NCBI GenBank assembly: GCA_902583645.1
Contig: CACHWQ010000003.1
Span: 1 to 64,000, forward strand
Origin: an uncultured Pelagibacteraceae bacterium
Lineage (GTDB): Bacteria; Pseudomonadota; Alphaproteobacteria; Pelagibacterales; Pelagibacteraceae
Length of the DNA stretch: 64,000 nucleotides
Direction: 5' to 3'
Below, one piece after another: positions 37,595-45,437 of this stretch; the first letter of the stretch is position 1, and each line of letters opens with the position of its first letter. Under the pieces are notes generated by a model. That model ran no database searches. It was not told the DNA's origin and saw only the letters and a program-made list of their open reading frames with translations. The position numbers and the translations under genes are program-made.

Positions 37595-38349
37595 CGTTTT
37601 TGGTATTTTGTAAGCTTGCTCAGTAATTTTAGATATAACCAGTTAGGTAATATTTTAAGAAATTTTAAAACTAAAGTTAATTGTTTTGGGAAATGAATTT
37701 CAAATACATTTGAATTTACCAGACCATCGTAAATTTTATCTGCAGCATATTCAGTTGTTTTTAGAAAAGGCATTTTAAAATCATTTTTATCAGTCATGGG
37801 TGTTTTTATAAAGCCTGGAGATATCAATGAAATCCTTACTCCATATCTTTTAAAATCAAAATACAAACTTTCAGCAAGATTATTTAATGCAGACTTAGAC
37901 GGACCGTAGCCTGTAGAATTTGGCAAACCTCTATAACCCGCTATTGATGAGACAATTGAGATATGACCATTTCCTGAGTCTTTAAAATATTTTTCAACAG
38001 ATTTGATAGAGTTTAATGTACCAAAAAAATTTACCTTCATAACATTTTCAATTTGTTCAACATCAATTTCTTTTTCTTTTTTCGGATCCCATGTTCCGGT
38101 GGAAAAAATACATAAATCAATATTACCAAATTTATTTTTAATTTCAGAGAATGTCTTATGGCAATCATCTTTATTTGTAACGTCTAAAGGAAATGAAAAA
38201 ATATTTTGATTTTGCTTTGATATTTCTTCAAGTAATTCAAGTCGTCTAGCCGAAATTGCGACATTCCAACCATTTTTAGAAAATTTTATTGCTATTGCTT
38301 TTCCAATTCCTGTACTAGCACCTGTAATCCAAATTACTTTATTGCTCAT
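37591..38349 (-). CDS. short-chain dehydrogenase/reductase
   Basis: This protein of 252 residues starts at the ATG at 38349; the open frame continues upstream to 38493 but only across the divergent tspO gene. The Rossmann motif is TGASTGIGKA (about 8-17), the catalytic triad is in SIVSSIAGYRG with YGPSKSALNN (Y-x3-K), and NFFGT with a central Asn completes the classical SDR set. The best guess is an NAD(P)-dependent step on a lipid substrate, because SDRs accompany the FAD-DUF1365-CFA-DUF3833 cluster in other bacteria. It is convergent with DUF3833 and divergent from tspO with 25 bases between starts. Confidence 0.86.
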   Translation of the reverse strand: MSNKVIWITGASTGIGKAIAIKFSKNGWNVAISARRLELLEEISKQNQNIFSFPLDVTNKDDCHKTFSEIKNKFGNIDLCIFSTGTWDPKKEKEIDVEQIENVMKVNFFGTLNSIKSVEKYFKDSGNGHISIVSSIAGYRGLPNSTGYGPSKSALNNLAESLYFDFKRYGVRISLISPGFIKTPMTDKNDFKMPFLKTTEYAADKIYDGLVNSNVFEIHFPKQLTLVLKFLKILPNWLYLKLLSKLTKYQKR

Positions 38350-38374
38350 GATGAAATGATATATATATATCATA

Positions 38375-38842
38375 ATGCTTAAAAATAAATTTTTATCTTT
38401 TTTAATTTTTATATTTGTCACATTTTCTGCATCATTTATAGGTAGTATAGCGACAATTACATCGAAAGAACCCTGGTACTCTAACTTGAACAAATCTAGT
38501 TTTAATCCACCTGATTGGGTATTTGCTCCTGTTTGGACAACGTTATATTTATTTATGACAGCAGCTCTCTGGTTAGCATGGCATAAAAATTATAAGGATT
38601 TAAATTTAATTTATATCTATTTGATGCATTTATTTTTTAATACAACTTGGAGTATTGTATTTTTTGTATTTCATAATATTTTTGCCGCACTAATTAACCT
38701 TATAATAGTAATAAGTTTTATTATCATTTTGATGATTAAGTATAAAAAAATAAGTAATTTAAGTTTTATATTAATGATTCCATATTTACTTTGGTGTATT
38801 TATGCACTAACTCTAAATACTAGCTTATATATATTAAATTAA
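38375..38842 (+). CDS. tspO: TspO/MBR family tryptophan-rich sensory protein
   Basis: This five-helix membrane protein of 155 residues has the family core WYSNLNKSSFNPPDWVFAPV (about 33-52) and Trp-rich helices (ALWLAWHK, TTWSIVFF). The C-terminal part reads LMIPYLLWCIYALTLN (about 130-145), containing the conserved W...A..LN pattern. TspO binds tetrapyrroles and sterol-like ligands. In Rhodobacter it represses photosynthesis genes in response to oxygen, and elsewhere it is tied to stress. In a proteorhodopsin-bearing cell a light/oxidative-stress role is possible but unproven. The next gene begins one base after its stop. Confidence 0.93.
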   Translation: MLKNKFLSFLIFIFVTFSASFIGSIATITSKEPWYSNLNKSSFNPPDWVFAPVWTTLYLFMTAALWLAWHKNYKDLNLIYIYLMHLFFNTTWSIVFFVFHNIFAALINLIIVISFIIILMIKYKKISNLSFILMIPYLLWCIYALTLNTSLYILN

Positions 38843-38843
38843 T

Positions 38844-39947
38844 ATGGATGATGTTGTAATAGTTGGTGGCGGTATAATTGGTGCTGCTACAGCTTATTTT
38901 TTATCTAAAGAAGGAAGAAAAGTTAAAGTAATTGAAAGAGATCCAACATATAAAAAAGCATCTTTTCCTCTGTCCCTAGGAGGTTTTAGAAGACAATTTT
39001 TTCAAAAAGAGAATATATTACTAGGAAAGTTTGCCAGAGAATTTATAAGTCAAATTCCAGAATTACTTAAAACAGAAAAAAATCCAAATCCTACTGCTAG
39101 TATGGTTACAAATGGCTACTTATTGATGTTTGGACCTGAGCATGCAGAGGAACAATATAGAGCACTTGAAAACCATAAAGCGTGCGAGGCTGGAACTAAA
39201 AATATCAAAGGATCTGAGTTAAATAAGGTATTTTCTTTCATAAATTCTGAAGGCATAGAAACCGCAACTTACACCGACAATAGAACAGAAGGATGGATTG
39301 ACCCTTTCATGTTTCATGGAGCATTAAAAGGAAAAGCAATGGAACTTGGGGCTGAATTTATTAAAGGGGATATTAAAAATTTAGGAGAAATAAATGCTAA
39401 AACAATTATATCAGCTGCAGGATGTTGGACAAAAGAACTATTAGATGACATTCCTGTCGTTCCACAAAAGCATACAGTTTTTAGAGTTAAGTGTCCCAAA
39501 CATATTCCCGAAATGCCATTAACAGGTGATTTGACTACAGGCGTTTATTGGAGACCAGAGGGTAAAGAATATTTAGCTGGTTCACCCATTTCAACTTTTG
39601 ATTCGAAAGATTTAGAGCCTGCTTGGAATGATTTCGAAGAACTTGTTTGGCCAGCTCTTGCAAAAAGGGTTCCAATTTTTGAAGAGTTAAAACTAACAGG
39701 AGGCTGGGCAGGTTTTTATGATTGCAATAAATTAGACAATAACGCTGTAGTAGGCAAACATCCTAAATACGACAATGTTTATATGGCTAGTGGTTTTACT
39801 GGCAGAGGTTTAATGCAAGCCCCAGGAATTGGTAGAGCATTGACGGAATTAATTACAACAGGATCTTACCAAACAATCGATATAAGCGTTTTTGGTGTTG
39901 AGCGAATTTTTAAAGAAAACGCAAGACCTGAACCGTACGTTTTATAA
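38844..39947 (+). CDS. DAO family FAD-dependent oxidoreductase
   Basis: This protein of 367 residues has a D-amino-acid-oxidase-like fold. The N-terminal FAD site is VVIVGGGIIGAATAYFLSKEG (residues 4-24), followed by VIERD (about 30-34). A central ISAAGCWTKELL (about 189-200) and the C-terminal MASGFTGRGLMQAPGIGRAL (about 312-331) close the FAD site. Relatives oxidise the C-N bond of secondary or tertiary amines (sarcosine, dimethylglycine) or D-amino acids. The short chain lacks the folate-binding half of large dimethylglycine dehydrogenases. The substrate is unknown, but N-methyl amino acids fit SAR11 C1 metabolism. It starts one base after tspO. Confidence 0.82.
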   Translation: MDDVVIVGGGIIGAATAYFLSKEGRKVKVIERDPTYKKASFPLSLGGFRRQFFQKENILLGKFAREFISQIPELLKTEKNPNPTASMVTNGYLLMFGPEHAEEQYRALENHKACEAGTKNIKGSELNKVFSFINSEGIETATYTDNRTEGWIDPFMFHGALKGKAMELGAEFIKGDIKNLGEINAKTIISAAGCWTKELLDDIPVVPQKHTVFRVKCPKHIPEMPLTGDLTTGVYWRPEGKEYLAGSPISTFDSKDLEPAWNDFEELVWPALAKRVPIFEELKLTGGWAGFYDCNKLDNNAVVGKHPKYDNVYMASGFTGRGLMQAPGIGRALTELITTGSYQTIDISVFGVERIFKENARPEPYVL

Positions 39948-40148
39948 TTTTTTAACTATAGCACCCAAGTATCCATTAAAACAAGATACACCAACTATAA
40001 GCAGCTGTCCTTTTAAAGAATAAAAATCAAAAGAAGGATAAAAACTTATCGCAACGCTAAAAAATATATAAGTTACAATAAATGGTTTTATAAACTTCTT
40101 TAAAAAAATATTATTTCTTTTTATATTTTGCAGCCTCCTCAGAACCAC
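39942..40148 (-). CDS. possible small membrane protein downstream of formate dehydrogenase
   Basis: This 68-codon frame starts inside the last 38 bases of the formate dehydrogenase gene and fills the otherwise empty stretch to 39947. The product has a basic head and two hydrophobic segments (about 24-36 and 48-62, the latter LLIVGVSCFNGYLGAIV). No good Shine-Dalgarno precedes the ATG; an AGGAGG lies just after it, so the true start might be a rare codon further in. I do not recognise a family. Hydrophobic composition and position make it plausible, not certain. Confidence 0.4.
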   Translation of the reverse strand: MVLRRLQNIKRNNIFLKKFIKPFIVTYIFFSVAISFYPSFDFYSLKGQLLIVGVSCFNGYLGAIVKKL

Positions 40149-41310
40149 TAGTAGCAGACCCTTTACTGTAAGAGTGAGCTCCCATTCCGGCTAATTGACC
40201 ATCTTTAACAATTAAATATTGGTTTCTGATTTCTCTTTTTTCAAAGAAACATTCTAGGATTTCTCTTACACCATCTGCATATCTAGCTTGTGCAGTTAAC
40301 GAGGTACCAGATGTATGTGGTGTCATCCCATGATTTGGCATAGTTCTCCAAACATGATCATTTGGAGCAGGTTGAGGAAACCAGACATCACCTGCATAAC
40401 CACTTAGTTGACCACTTTTAAGTGCTTTTGCAATTGCATCTTTATTGCAAATTTTTCCTCTTGCAGTATTAACTATGTAAGCGCCTTTTTTCATTTTACT
40501 TATCATAGTGTCATCAAACAAATTTTCTGTTTCTGGATGAAGGGGGCAATTTATTGTAACTACATCACAAACCTTTATCATCGACTCAACTGATTCATGA
40601 AATGTTAAGTTAAGTTCTTTTTCAACACTATCTGGTAATTTGTGTCTATCAAAATAATGTAAATGAACATCAAATGGTTTCATTTTTCTCAACGCATCTA
40701 ATCCAATTCTACCAGCCGCCACAGTGCCAATGTGCATACCTTCAACGTCGTATGATCTTTGGACTGCATCAGCAATATTCCAACCACCTTCATTAACAAT
40801 TCTATGTTGATTATGGTAATCTCTAACCATTGATACAATCATCATCACTATGTGTTCCGCAACTGATCTTGAATTACAGAAAGTTACCTCAACAACATCA
40901 ATCTTATTGTCCATTGCAGCTTGAAGATCTACGTGATCCGATCCTATTCCAGCAGTTATAGCCATTTTAAGATTTTTTGCTTTAGCGATTCTTTCTTTGG
41001 TCAAATAGTATGGGAAAAATGGTTGAGAAATAACGATATCTGCATCAACAATGTGTTTATCAGCTTCACAACCATCGCCGTCTTTACTGTTTGTAACAAT
41101 CAATTCATGACCATTACTTTCTAAAAATTTTCTTAATCCAAGTTCACCTGATACACATCCTAATAGTTGACCTGGTTGATAATCCCTACCTTTTGGAGAA
41201 GGCAAAGTCATACCATCTGGATATTTTTCTAATTTTGGAAGCTTTGAAAGAGGATATGATTTTGGCATACCTCCTTTTGGATCGTCATATAATATACACA
41301 ATACTTTCAT
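40111..41310 (-). CDS. NAD-dependent formate dehydrogenase
   Basis: This enzyme oxidises formate to CO2 with NADH formation. At 399 residues it matches the metal-free, D-2-hydroxyacid-dehydrogenase-type enzyme of Pseudomonas sp. 101 and methylotrophs along its length. Visible landmarks are SQPFFPYYLTKERIAKAKNL (about 95-114), TAGIGSDHVDLQ, FCNSRSVAEH with the formate-binding Asn, and the NAD loop GTVAAGRIGL. NTARGK carries the conserved Arg, WFPQPAPNDH the Gln, and MTPHTSGTSLT the catalytic His. It closes the C1 oxidation route fed by glycine and methylated compounds. AGGAG lies before the ATG. An ORF read on the opposite strand is a shadow. Confidence 0.96.
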   Translation of the reverse strand: MKVLCILYDDPKGGMPKSYPLSKLPKLEKYPDGMTLPSPKGRDYQPGQLLGCVSGELGLRKFLESNGHELIVTNSKDGDGCEADKHIVDADIVISQPFFPYYLTKERIAKAKNLKMAITAGIGSDHVDLQAAMDNKIDVVEVTFCNSRSVAEHIVMMIVSMVRDYHNQHRIVNEGGWNIADAVQRSYDVEGMHIGTVAAGRIGLDALRKMKPFDVHLHYFDRHKLPDSVEKELNLTFHESVESMIKVCDVVTINCPLHPETENLFDDTMISKMKKGAYIVNTARGKICNKDAIAKALKSGQLSGYAGDVWFPQPAPNDHVWRTMPNHGMTPHTSGTSLTAQARYADGVREILECFFEKREIRNQYLIVKDGQLAGMGAHSYSKGSATSGSEEAAKYKKK

Positions 41311-41400
41311 TTTATCTCCTAATCTAATTTTAAATCAATAATGATTATTTATATTCAAAAGCCTACCATAAAAATAGATGAGCAAGCAATCAAATTATGT

Positions 41401-41868
41401 CTACTTTGGGTATTCCTTTTTAAATAAAAATTTATTAATTATAACACCAAACATAACCACAATGATTGATCCGACAAGAACTGGTGTTAATAAATAGTCA
41501 AATGAAACAGATCCTATAATTACTATTATTGGATTACCACCTGCTGGAGGGTGCGTAATTTTAAATAAAATCATAAACATGACTCCAAAACCAACAGATA
41601 ATGGGATAGTAAGAAAAATTGGCAAAGGAACAAAATTTAAAAAAATTATTCCTATAAGAGCAGTTAAGAAATGTCCAAAGATTATATTTTTTGGTTGCGC
41701 AAAGGGACTTTCTGGATAACCAAAAAGAAGAACCATGGTGGAACCAAAAGAGGCTATTAAAAAAATTCCATAAGACGTCTTATATGTCAAAATAGTTAGA
41801 ACCCCTATTGTGACAATTGAAAAAATCCCAGCTAAAATTGATTGTATTATTAATTTTTTGTCAATCAT
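41401..41868 (-). CDS. HPP family integral membrane protein
   Basis: This protein of 155 residues has four or five membrane helices and the defining HPPAGGNP motif near 105-112. FGSTMVLLFGYPESPFAQPKNIIFGH (about 41-66) is also conserved in the family. HPP proteins without CBS domains have been linked to nitrite transport in cyanobacteria and chloroplasts. That role is not established for this one. It overlaps the IscU-like gene by eight bases, so the two are co-translated, an unusual partnership. Confidence 0.88.
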   Translation of the reverse strand: MIDKKLIIQSILAGIFSIVTIGVLTILTYKTSYGIFLIASFGSTMVLLFGYPESPFAQPKNIIFGHFLTALIGIIFLNFVPLPIFLTIPLSVGFGVMFMILFKITHPPAGGNPIIVIIGSVSFDYLLTPVLVGSIIVVMFGVIINKFLFKKEYPK

Positions 41869-42265
41869 TACTATTTATAATTTTCTTTAAAGCATTTAGT
41901 GGCAGCAATAAACAATCTTTTCTTTGAAGGTTTTCTTTTTTAAAAATTGAGTTAAACGATTTCCAATATTTTGGAGTTGATTTATGTTTATCTTGAAATA
42001 AAATACTTGCAATCTTCAAAAACTTATTTACTTCATTAACTTTTTTATTTTTTGATATTCGTGATAGAAGACTAGCCGATGCTTGACAATATATACAGGA
42101 CTTAGTTTGATATCCAAAATCAATAATTTTTCTATCTCGTATTTTAAGTGTAATTTCTATTTCGTCACCACAAATTGAGTTTTTATGCTTATATTTATGA
42201 GAGTGATTTTTTACATATTTGTAGTTTGTAGTATTTCCAGCGATCTTTATAACTTGTAAATCCAT
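41861..42265 (-). CDS. IscU/SufU-like iron-sulfur scaffold-type protein
   Basis: This protein of 134 residues has the NifU N-terminal (IscU/SufU) fold. The three metal-ligand cysteines align as C32 in SICGDEIEITL (with D34), C57 in SCIYCQASASLL, and C118 in KDCLLLPLNALKK. An extra C60 stands where SufU proteins have Ser. The ASAS signature and spacing fit SufU better than IscU. No isc or suf genes adjoin it. Translation is coupled to the HPP membrane protein downstream. It could be a stand-alone assembly factor or a repurposed zinc/sulfur carrier; the sequence does not decide. Confidence 0.75.
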   Translation of the reverse strand: MDLQVIKIAGNTTNYKYVKNHSHKYKHKNSICGDEIEITLKIRDRKIIDFGYQTKSCIYCQASASLLSRISKNKKVNEVNKFLKIASILFQDKHKSTPKYWKSFNSIFKKENLQRKDCLLLPLNALKKIINSND

Positions 42266-42341
42266 AGTTAAATTTTTTTGATATTTTTAATAAGTTAAAA
42301 ATTATATTGTAGTATCCTTAAATTACTATTAAAAATTCACA

Positions 42342-43247
42342 ATGTTTAAATTAAAAAATGAAAGTATTGCAATACCAGTTGTATTATTTGCGGGAATTCT
42401 TTGGTCTTTTGGCCCACTCGTAGTTCGTTATATGGACCAACCTAACTTGGTGCCTTGGCAGTATCTTTTTACAAGGGGAATTACAATTTTTGTTTTATTA
42501 AATTTATATTTATTTTTTGAGGAAGGTTTCAGTTTTTACAAAAACTATTTTAAAATTGGTATTTCAGGTGTAATCGGAGGTGTGGGTCTTGGTACTGCAA
42601 TGATCACTTTTATTTGGTCAATAACTCACACTACAGCAGCAATTACATTACTCTGTCTGTCATCTATGCCATTTATCACTGCTTTATTAGGTTTTTTATT
42701 TTTAAAGGAGAGAATTTCGACCAATGTTTGGATATCAATAGCAATAGCTACTATTGGTATTTTTATCATGGCAATTGGTGATTTTGAAAAAGGTTCATTA
42801 TTTGGTTTAGTGTTTGGATTAATTTCAGCATTAGGTTTTTCAGTATTTTCAGTGACTTTAAGATGGAGAAAAGAAACGCCAAAATTTACCACAGTTGCTT
42901 TTGCTGGAATGTTTTGTGCAGTATTTTCATCCTTTATAATAATAGAGACTCAGTCATCTTTTTTGTCATCAAGCCTTAACCAAGGTTTATTTGCAGTTCA
43001 TGGAACACTAGTTTGTTTAGGTTTAATTCTTTACTCAATTGGATCTAAAGTTATACCAGCGGCAGAGCTTACCTTATTATCTTTGACAGAAGTTATAGGG
43101 GGAATATTTTGGGTATGGCTTCCTATTCTTGGAATAAATGAGGTTCCATCAAACACAACTGTGATTGGTGGTTTTTTAATTTTTTTAGCAATTATTTATT
43201 ATAGTTTGATAATAAAACACAATAGAAGATTTATAGCTTTAAATTAA
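42342..43247 (+). CDS. DMT superfamily (EamA) permease upstream of the amidinotransferase
   Basis: This inner-membrane carrier of 301 residues has two EamA repeats and ten predicted helices. LFAGILWSFGPLVVRYMDQP (about 9-28) opens repeat one and ALLGFLFLKERISTNVW (about 113-129) closes it. LTLLSLTEVIGGIFWVWLPILGINEVP (about 243-269) closes repeat two with the usual E...P motif. The amidinotransferase gene begins three bases after its stop. It may therefore carry a substrate or product such as a guanidino compound, which is inference from position only. Confidence 0.87.
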   Translation: MFKLKNESIAIPVVLFAGILWSFGPLVVRYMDQPNLVPWQYLFTRGITIFVLLNLYLFFEEGFSFYKNYFKIGISGVIGGVGLGTAMITFIWSITHTTAAITLLCLSSMPFITALLGFLFLKERISTNVWISIAIATIGIFIMAIGDFEKGSLFGLVFGLISALGFSVFSVTLRWRKETPKFTTVAFAGMFCAVFSSFIIIETQSSFLSSSLNQGLFAVHGTLVCLGLILYSIGSKVIPAAELTLLSLTEVIGGIFWVWLPILGINEVPSNTTVIGGFLIFLAIIYYSLIIKHNRRFIALN

Positions 43248-43250
43248 TAT

Positions 43251-44366
43251 ATGAGTTCCACAAAAACAATTGTTAATAGTTGGAATGAATGGGATCCTCT
43301 AAAACATGTAATTGTTGGAAGAGCTGATGGTTGTTGCATTCCTGCGCCAGAGCCAGCTCTTGACGCTAAAGTTCCTGAAGACTCTGATATGAAAGGTCAA
43401 TATGGACCTAGAACAAAAGATACAATAGATAAAGCAAATGAGCTTTTAGATAACTTCGTATCTATATTAAAAAAAAGAGGAATTAAAGTTGATAGACCCA
43501 CTCCACTAAATCATAACCAAAAAATTTCAACACCAGATTGGGAGGCCGAAAGTATGTTTGGCTGCATGCCAGCTAGAGATATAATTTTAACAGTTGGAAA
43601 TGAAATGTTGGAAGCAACCATGAGCTACAGATGCAGGTGGTTTGAATATTTAAATTATAGACCCTTGTTACAAAAATATTTTAATGAGGATCCAAATATG
43701 AGACATGAGATTGCGCCAAAACCAAGATTGACTGAGGCAGATTATAGAAAAGATTATTTGTCAGATAAAATTGATGTTCAAAAAAGATTAAAATGGACTG
43801 AGGATAAATTTTTTGTAACTACCGAAGAGGAGCCATTATTTGATGCTGCAGATATTTTAAGATTTGGGAAAGATCTAGTTGTACAGCATGGGTTTACAAC
43901 AAATTTAAAAGGTATTGATTGGTTAAAAAGACATTTTAAAGATCATAGAGTGCATGCAGTAAACTTTCCAGGCGATCCTTACCCAATACATATTGATGCA
44001 ACCTTCACTCCAATTAAAGAAGGGTTGATAATAAATAACCCACAAAGAAAAATCCCTAAAGACCAAAAAAAATTATTTGAAAATAATGGTTGGCAAATTA
44101 TAGATTCAGCACAACCTGCTCACAATTCCCCCCCACCTTTATGTTATTCATCTGTATGGTTATCAATGAATGTATTAGTACTAGATCCAAAAACAGTATG
44201 TGTTGAAAAAAGTGAAATTTATCAAGCAGAACAATTAGATAAGCTTGGCATGGAAGTTGTTACTGTGGATCTTAGAGACGCCTACGCTTTCGGTGGTGGA
44301 TTACATTGTTGTACTGCAGATGTTTATAGAGAGGGTAAGCTAAAAGATTATTTTCCTAAACAATAA
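43251..44366 (+). CDS. glycine amidinotransferase-like enzyme (arginine:glycine amidinotransferase family)
   Basis: This protein of 371 residues has the pentein fold of L-arginine:glycine amidinotransferase. The catalytic Cys is C353 in GGGLHCCTADVYREG. The Asp is in PLFDAADILRFGKDLVVQ (about 196-213) and the His in PIHIDATF (about 246-253), the same triad as human AGAT. The start NSWNEWDPLKHVIVGRADG (about 8-26) is also typical. AGAT moves the amidino group from arginine to glycine, making guanidinoacetate and ornithine; bacterial relatives act on other amines. It is paired with a DMT permease. The acceptor is unproven. Confidence 0.9.
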   Translation: MSSTKTIVNSWNEWDPLKHVIVGRADGCCIPAPEPALDAKVPEDSDMKGQYGPRTKDTIDKANELLDNFVSILKKRGIKVDRPTPLNHNQKISTPDWEAESMFGCMPARDIILTVGNEMLEATMSYRCRWFEYLNYRPLLQKYFNEDPNMRHEIAPKPRLTEADYRKDYLSDKIDVQKRLKWTEDKFFVTTEEEPLFDAADILRFGKDLVVQHGFTTNLKGIDWLKRHFKDHRVHAVNFPGDPYPIHIDATFTPIKEGLIINNPQRKIPKDQKKLFENNGWQIIDSAQPAHNSPPPLCYSSVWLSMNVLVLDPKTVCVEKSEIYQAEQLDKLGMEVVTVDLRDAYAFGGGLHCCTADVYREGKLKDYFPKQ

Positions 44367-44594
44367 TCATTCAGGATTTTGTTTTAAGTATTCGATATAT
44401 TCAACTACTTCATTAAATTTTTCGTCTTCTATATCTTTGTAGCTTTTATTAAATTTGGATTTTATACAAATGGCTATATGTGCATAAGGGTTTCTGCCTT
44501 TGGGATGATTTGGGTGGTCTGGTAATTTATATTTTAAATAGTCTCCTGCTTCTTGGATTATTTTCCAAAGTCTAGCAGAATTTTCTTTTTGCAA
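44367..44594 (-). CDS. conserved small hypothetical protein
   Basis: This 75-residue soluble protein starts with SARLWKIIQEAGDYLKYKLPDHPNHPKGRNPYAHIA (residues 6-41 region). It has a conserved-looking Pro/His segment DHPNHPKGR and an acidic helical tail. I cannot name a family. It is four bases downstream of the coiled-coil gene on the same strand, so the two form an operon, and it ends where the amidinotransferase gene ends on the opposite strand. Confidence 0.65.
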   Translation of the reverse strand: MQKENSARLWKIIQEAGDYLKYKLPDHPNHPKGRNPYAHIAICIKSKFNKSYKDIEDEKFNEVVEYIEYLKQNPE

Positions 44595-44598
44595 ATAC

Positions 44599-45330
44599 TT
44601 AATTTTTTGTTGTTTTATCGATACTAAAGGTTTTTAAACGATTTGTTAATTCCTCTTTAACCTCTTTTTCCTCTAACTCTAGTTTTCGCAAATTTTCTAA
44701 TTCTCTTCTTCTTAACTTTTCCTCTCGTGATCTTTCTTCTTCTTCTCTCATTTTTTGCTCTTTATCAAACTTTTCTTCCCATTCTTTAATTTTGATATAC
44801 TCAACTTTCTTTTTTCGTTCCTCTTCCTCTTTCATAGCTTTTATAGCTTTATATTTTCTTCTTTGATCTCTTAATTCTTTATTTTTTTGCTCTTCTTCTC
44901 TAACTTTTAAGTCTATATCTTTCCTATTTTGTTCTTCTTCTCTTAATTTAAGTTCTTTTTCTTTTGATCTTAGCTCTTTATTAAATAGAGTTTGATCTTC
45001 CTCTCTTTTAATAAGTCTTTCGTTTTCAGATTTTAACTTTTCCTCTTTTAATTTGAGTTCTCTCTCTTTGTTTTTAAAATCTTCTTCTTTAGATTTCAAT
45101 TTATCTAAATCTTTTTTTAATTGATCTTCTCTTGATCTTAATTCTTTTTTTTCTTTTACCAGTTTATTGTTTTCTTCAAGTTTACGTAATTTTATTTCCT
45201 CAATTTTTTTTTGCTCCTGATTTTTTTTGTAGCTTGAATAAGCACTACTTATAGATTGAGCAGTGAAGGATGCAATCCTAGATAGATTGCCTTTACTTTT
45301 GGCTTTAGTTTTTTTTTTTTTTCTAACCAT
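44599..45330 (-). CDS. long charged coiled-coil protein
   Basis: This protein of 243 residues is almost wholly one alpha-helical coiled coil of Lys, Glu, Arg and Leu (about 35-235). Loosely repeated units such as RSREDQLKKDLDKLKSKEEDFKNKERELKLKEEKLK recur with a period near 16-20 residues, and there is a basic head with KKKKTKAKSK. No signal peptide or membrane helix is visible, so it is cytoplasmic. Such composition attracts false similarity to many proteins, and I assign no function. A scaffold or nucleoid/cell-shape role is possible. It heads a two-gene unit with the 75-residue protein. Confidence 0.75.
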   Translation of the reverse strand: MVRKKKKTKAKSKGNLSRIASFTAQSISSAYSSYKKNQEQKKIEEIKLRKLEENNKLVKEKKELRSREDQLKKDLDKLKSKEEDFKNKERELKLKEEKLKSENERLIKREEDQTLFNKELRSKEKELKLREEEQNRKDIDLKVREEEQKNKELRDQRRKYKAIKAMKEEEERKKKVEYIKIKEWEEKFDKEQKMREEEERSREEKLRRRELENLRKLELEEKEVKEELTNRLKTFSIDKTTKN

Positions 45331-45437
45331 TTTTTTAATTTCCTATTTCAACAAATAAATCTTAAATAAACAAGAGTAAGATTAATTTTTTTTAAATTTT
45401 GATGAGGATTTACACAACTTGAAGTAGATAATTTTAT

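Noticed and set aside
38350-38493. N-terminal extension of the SDR protein
   Set aside because: It is the complement of the tspO start region, and the Rossmann motif begins close after the ATG at 38349.
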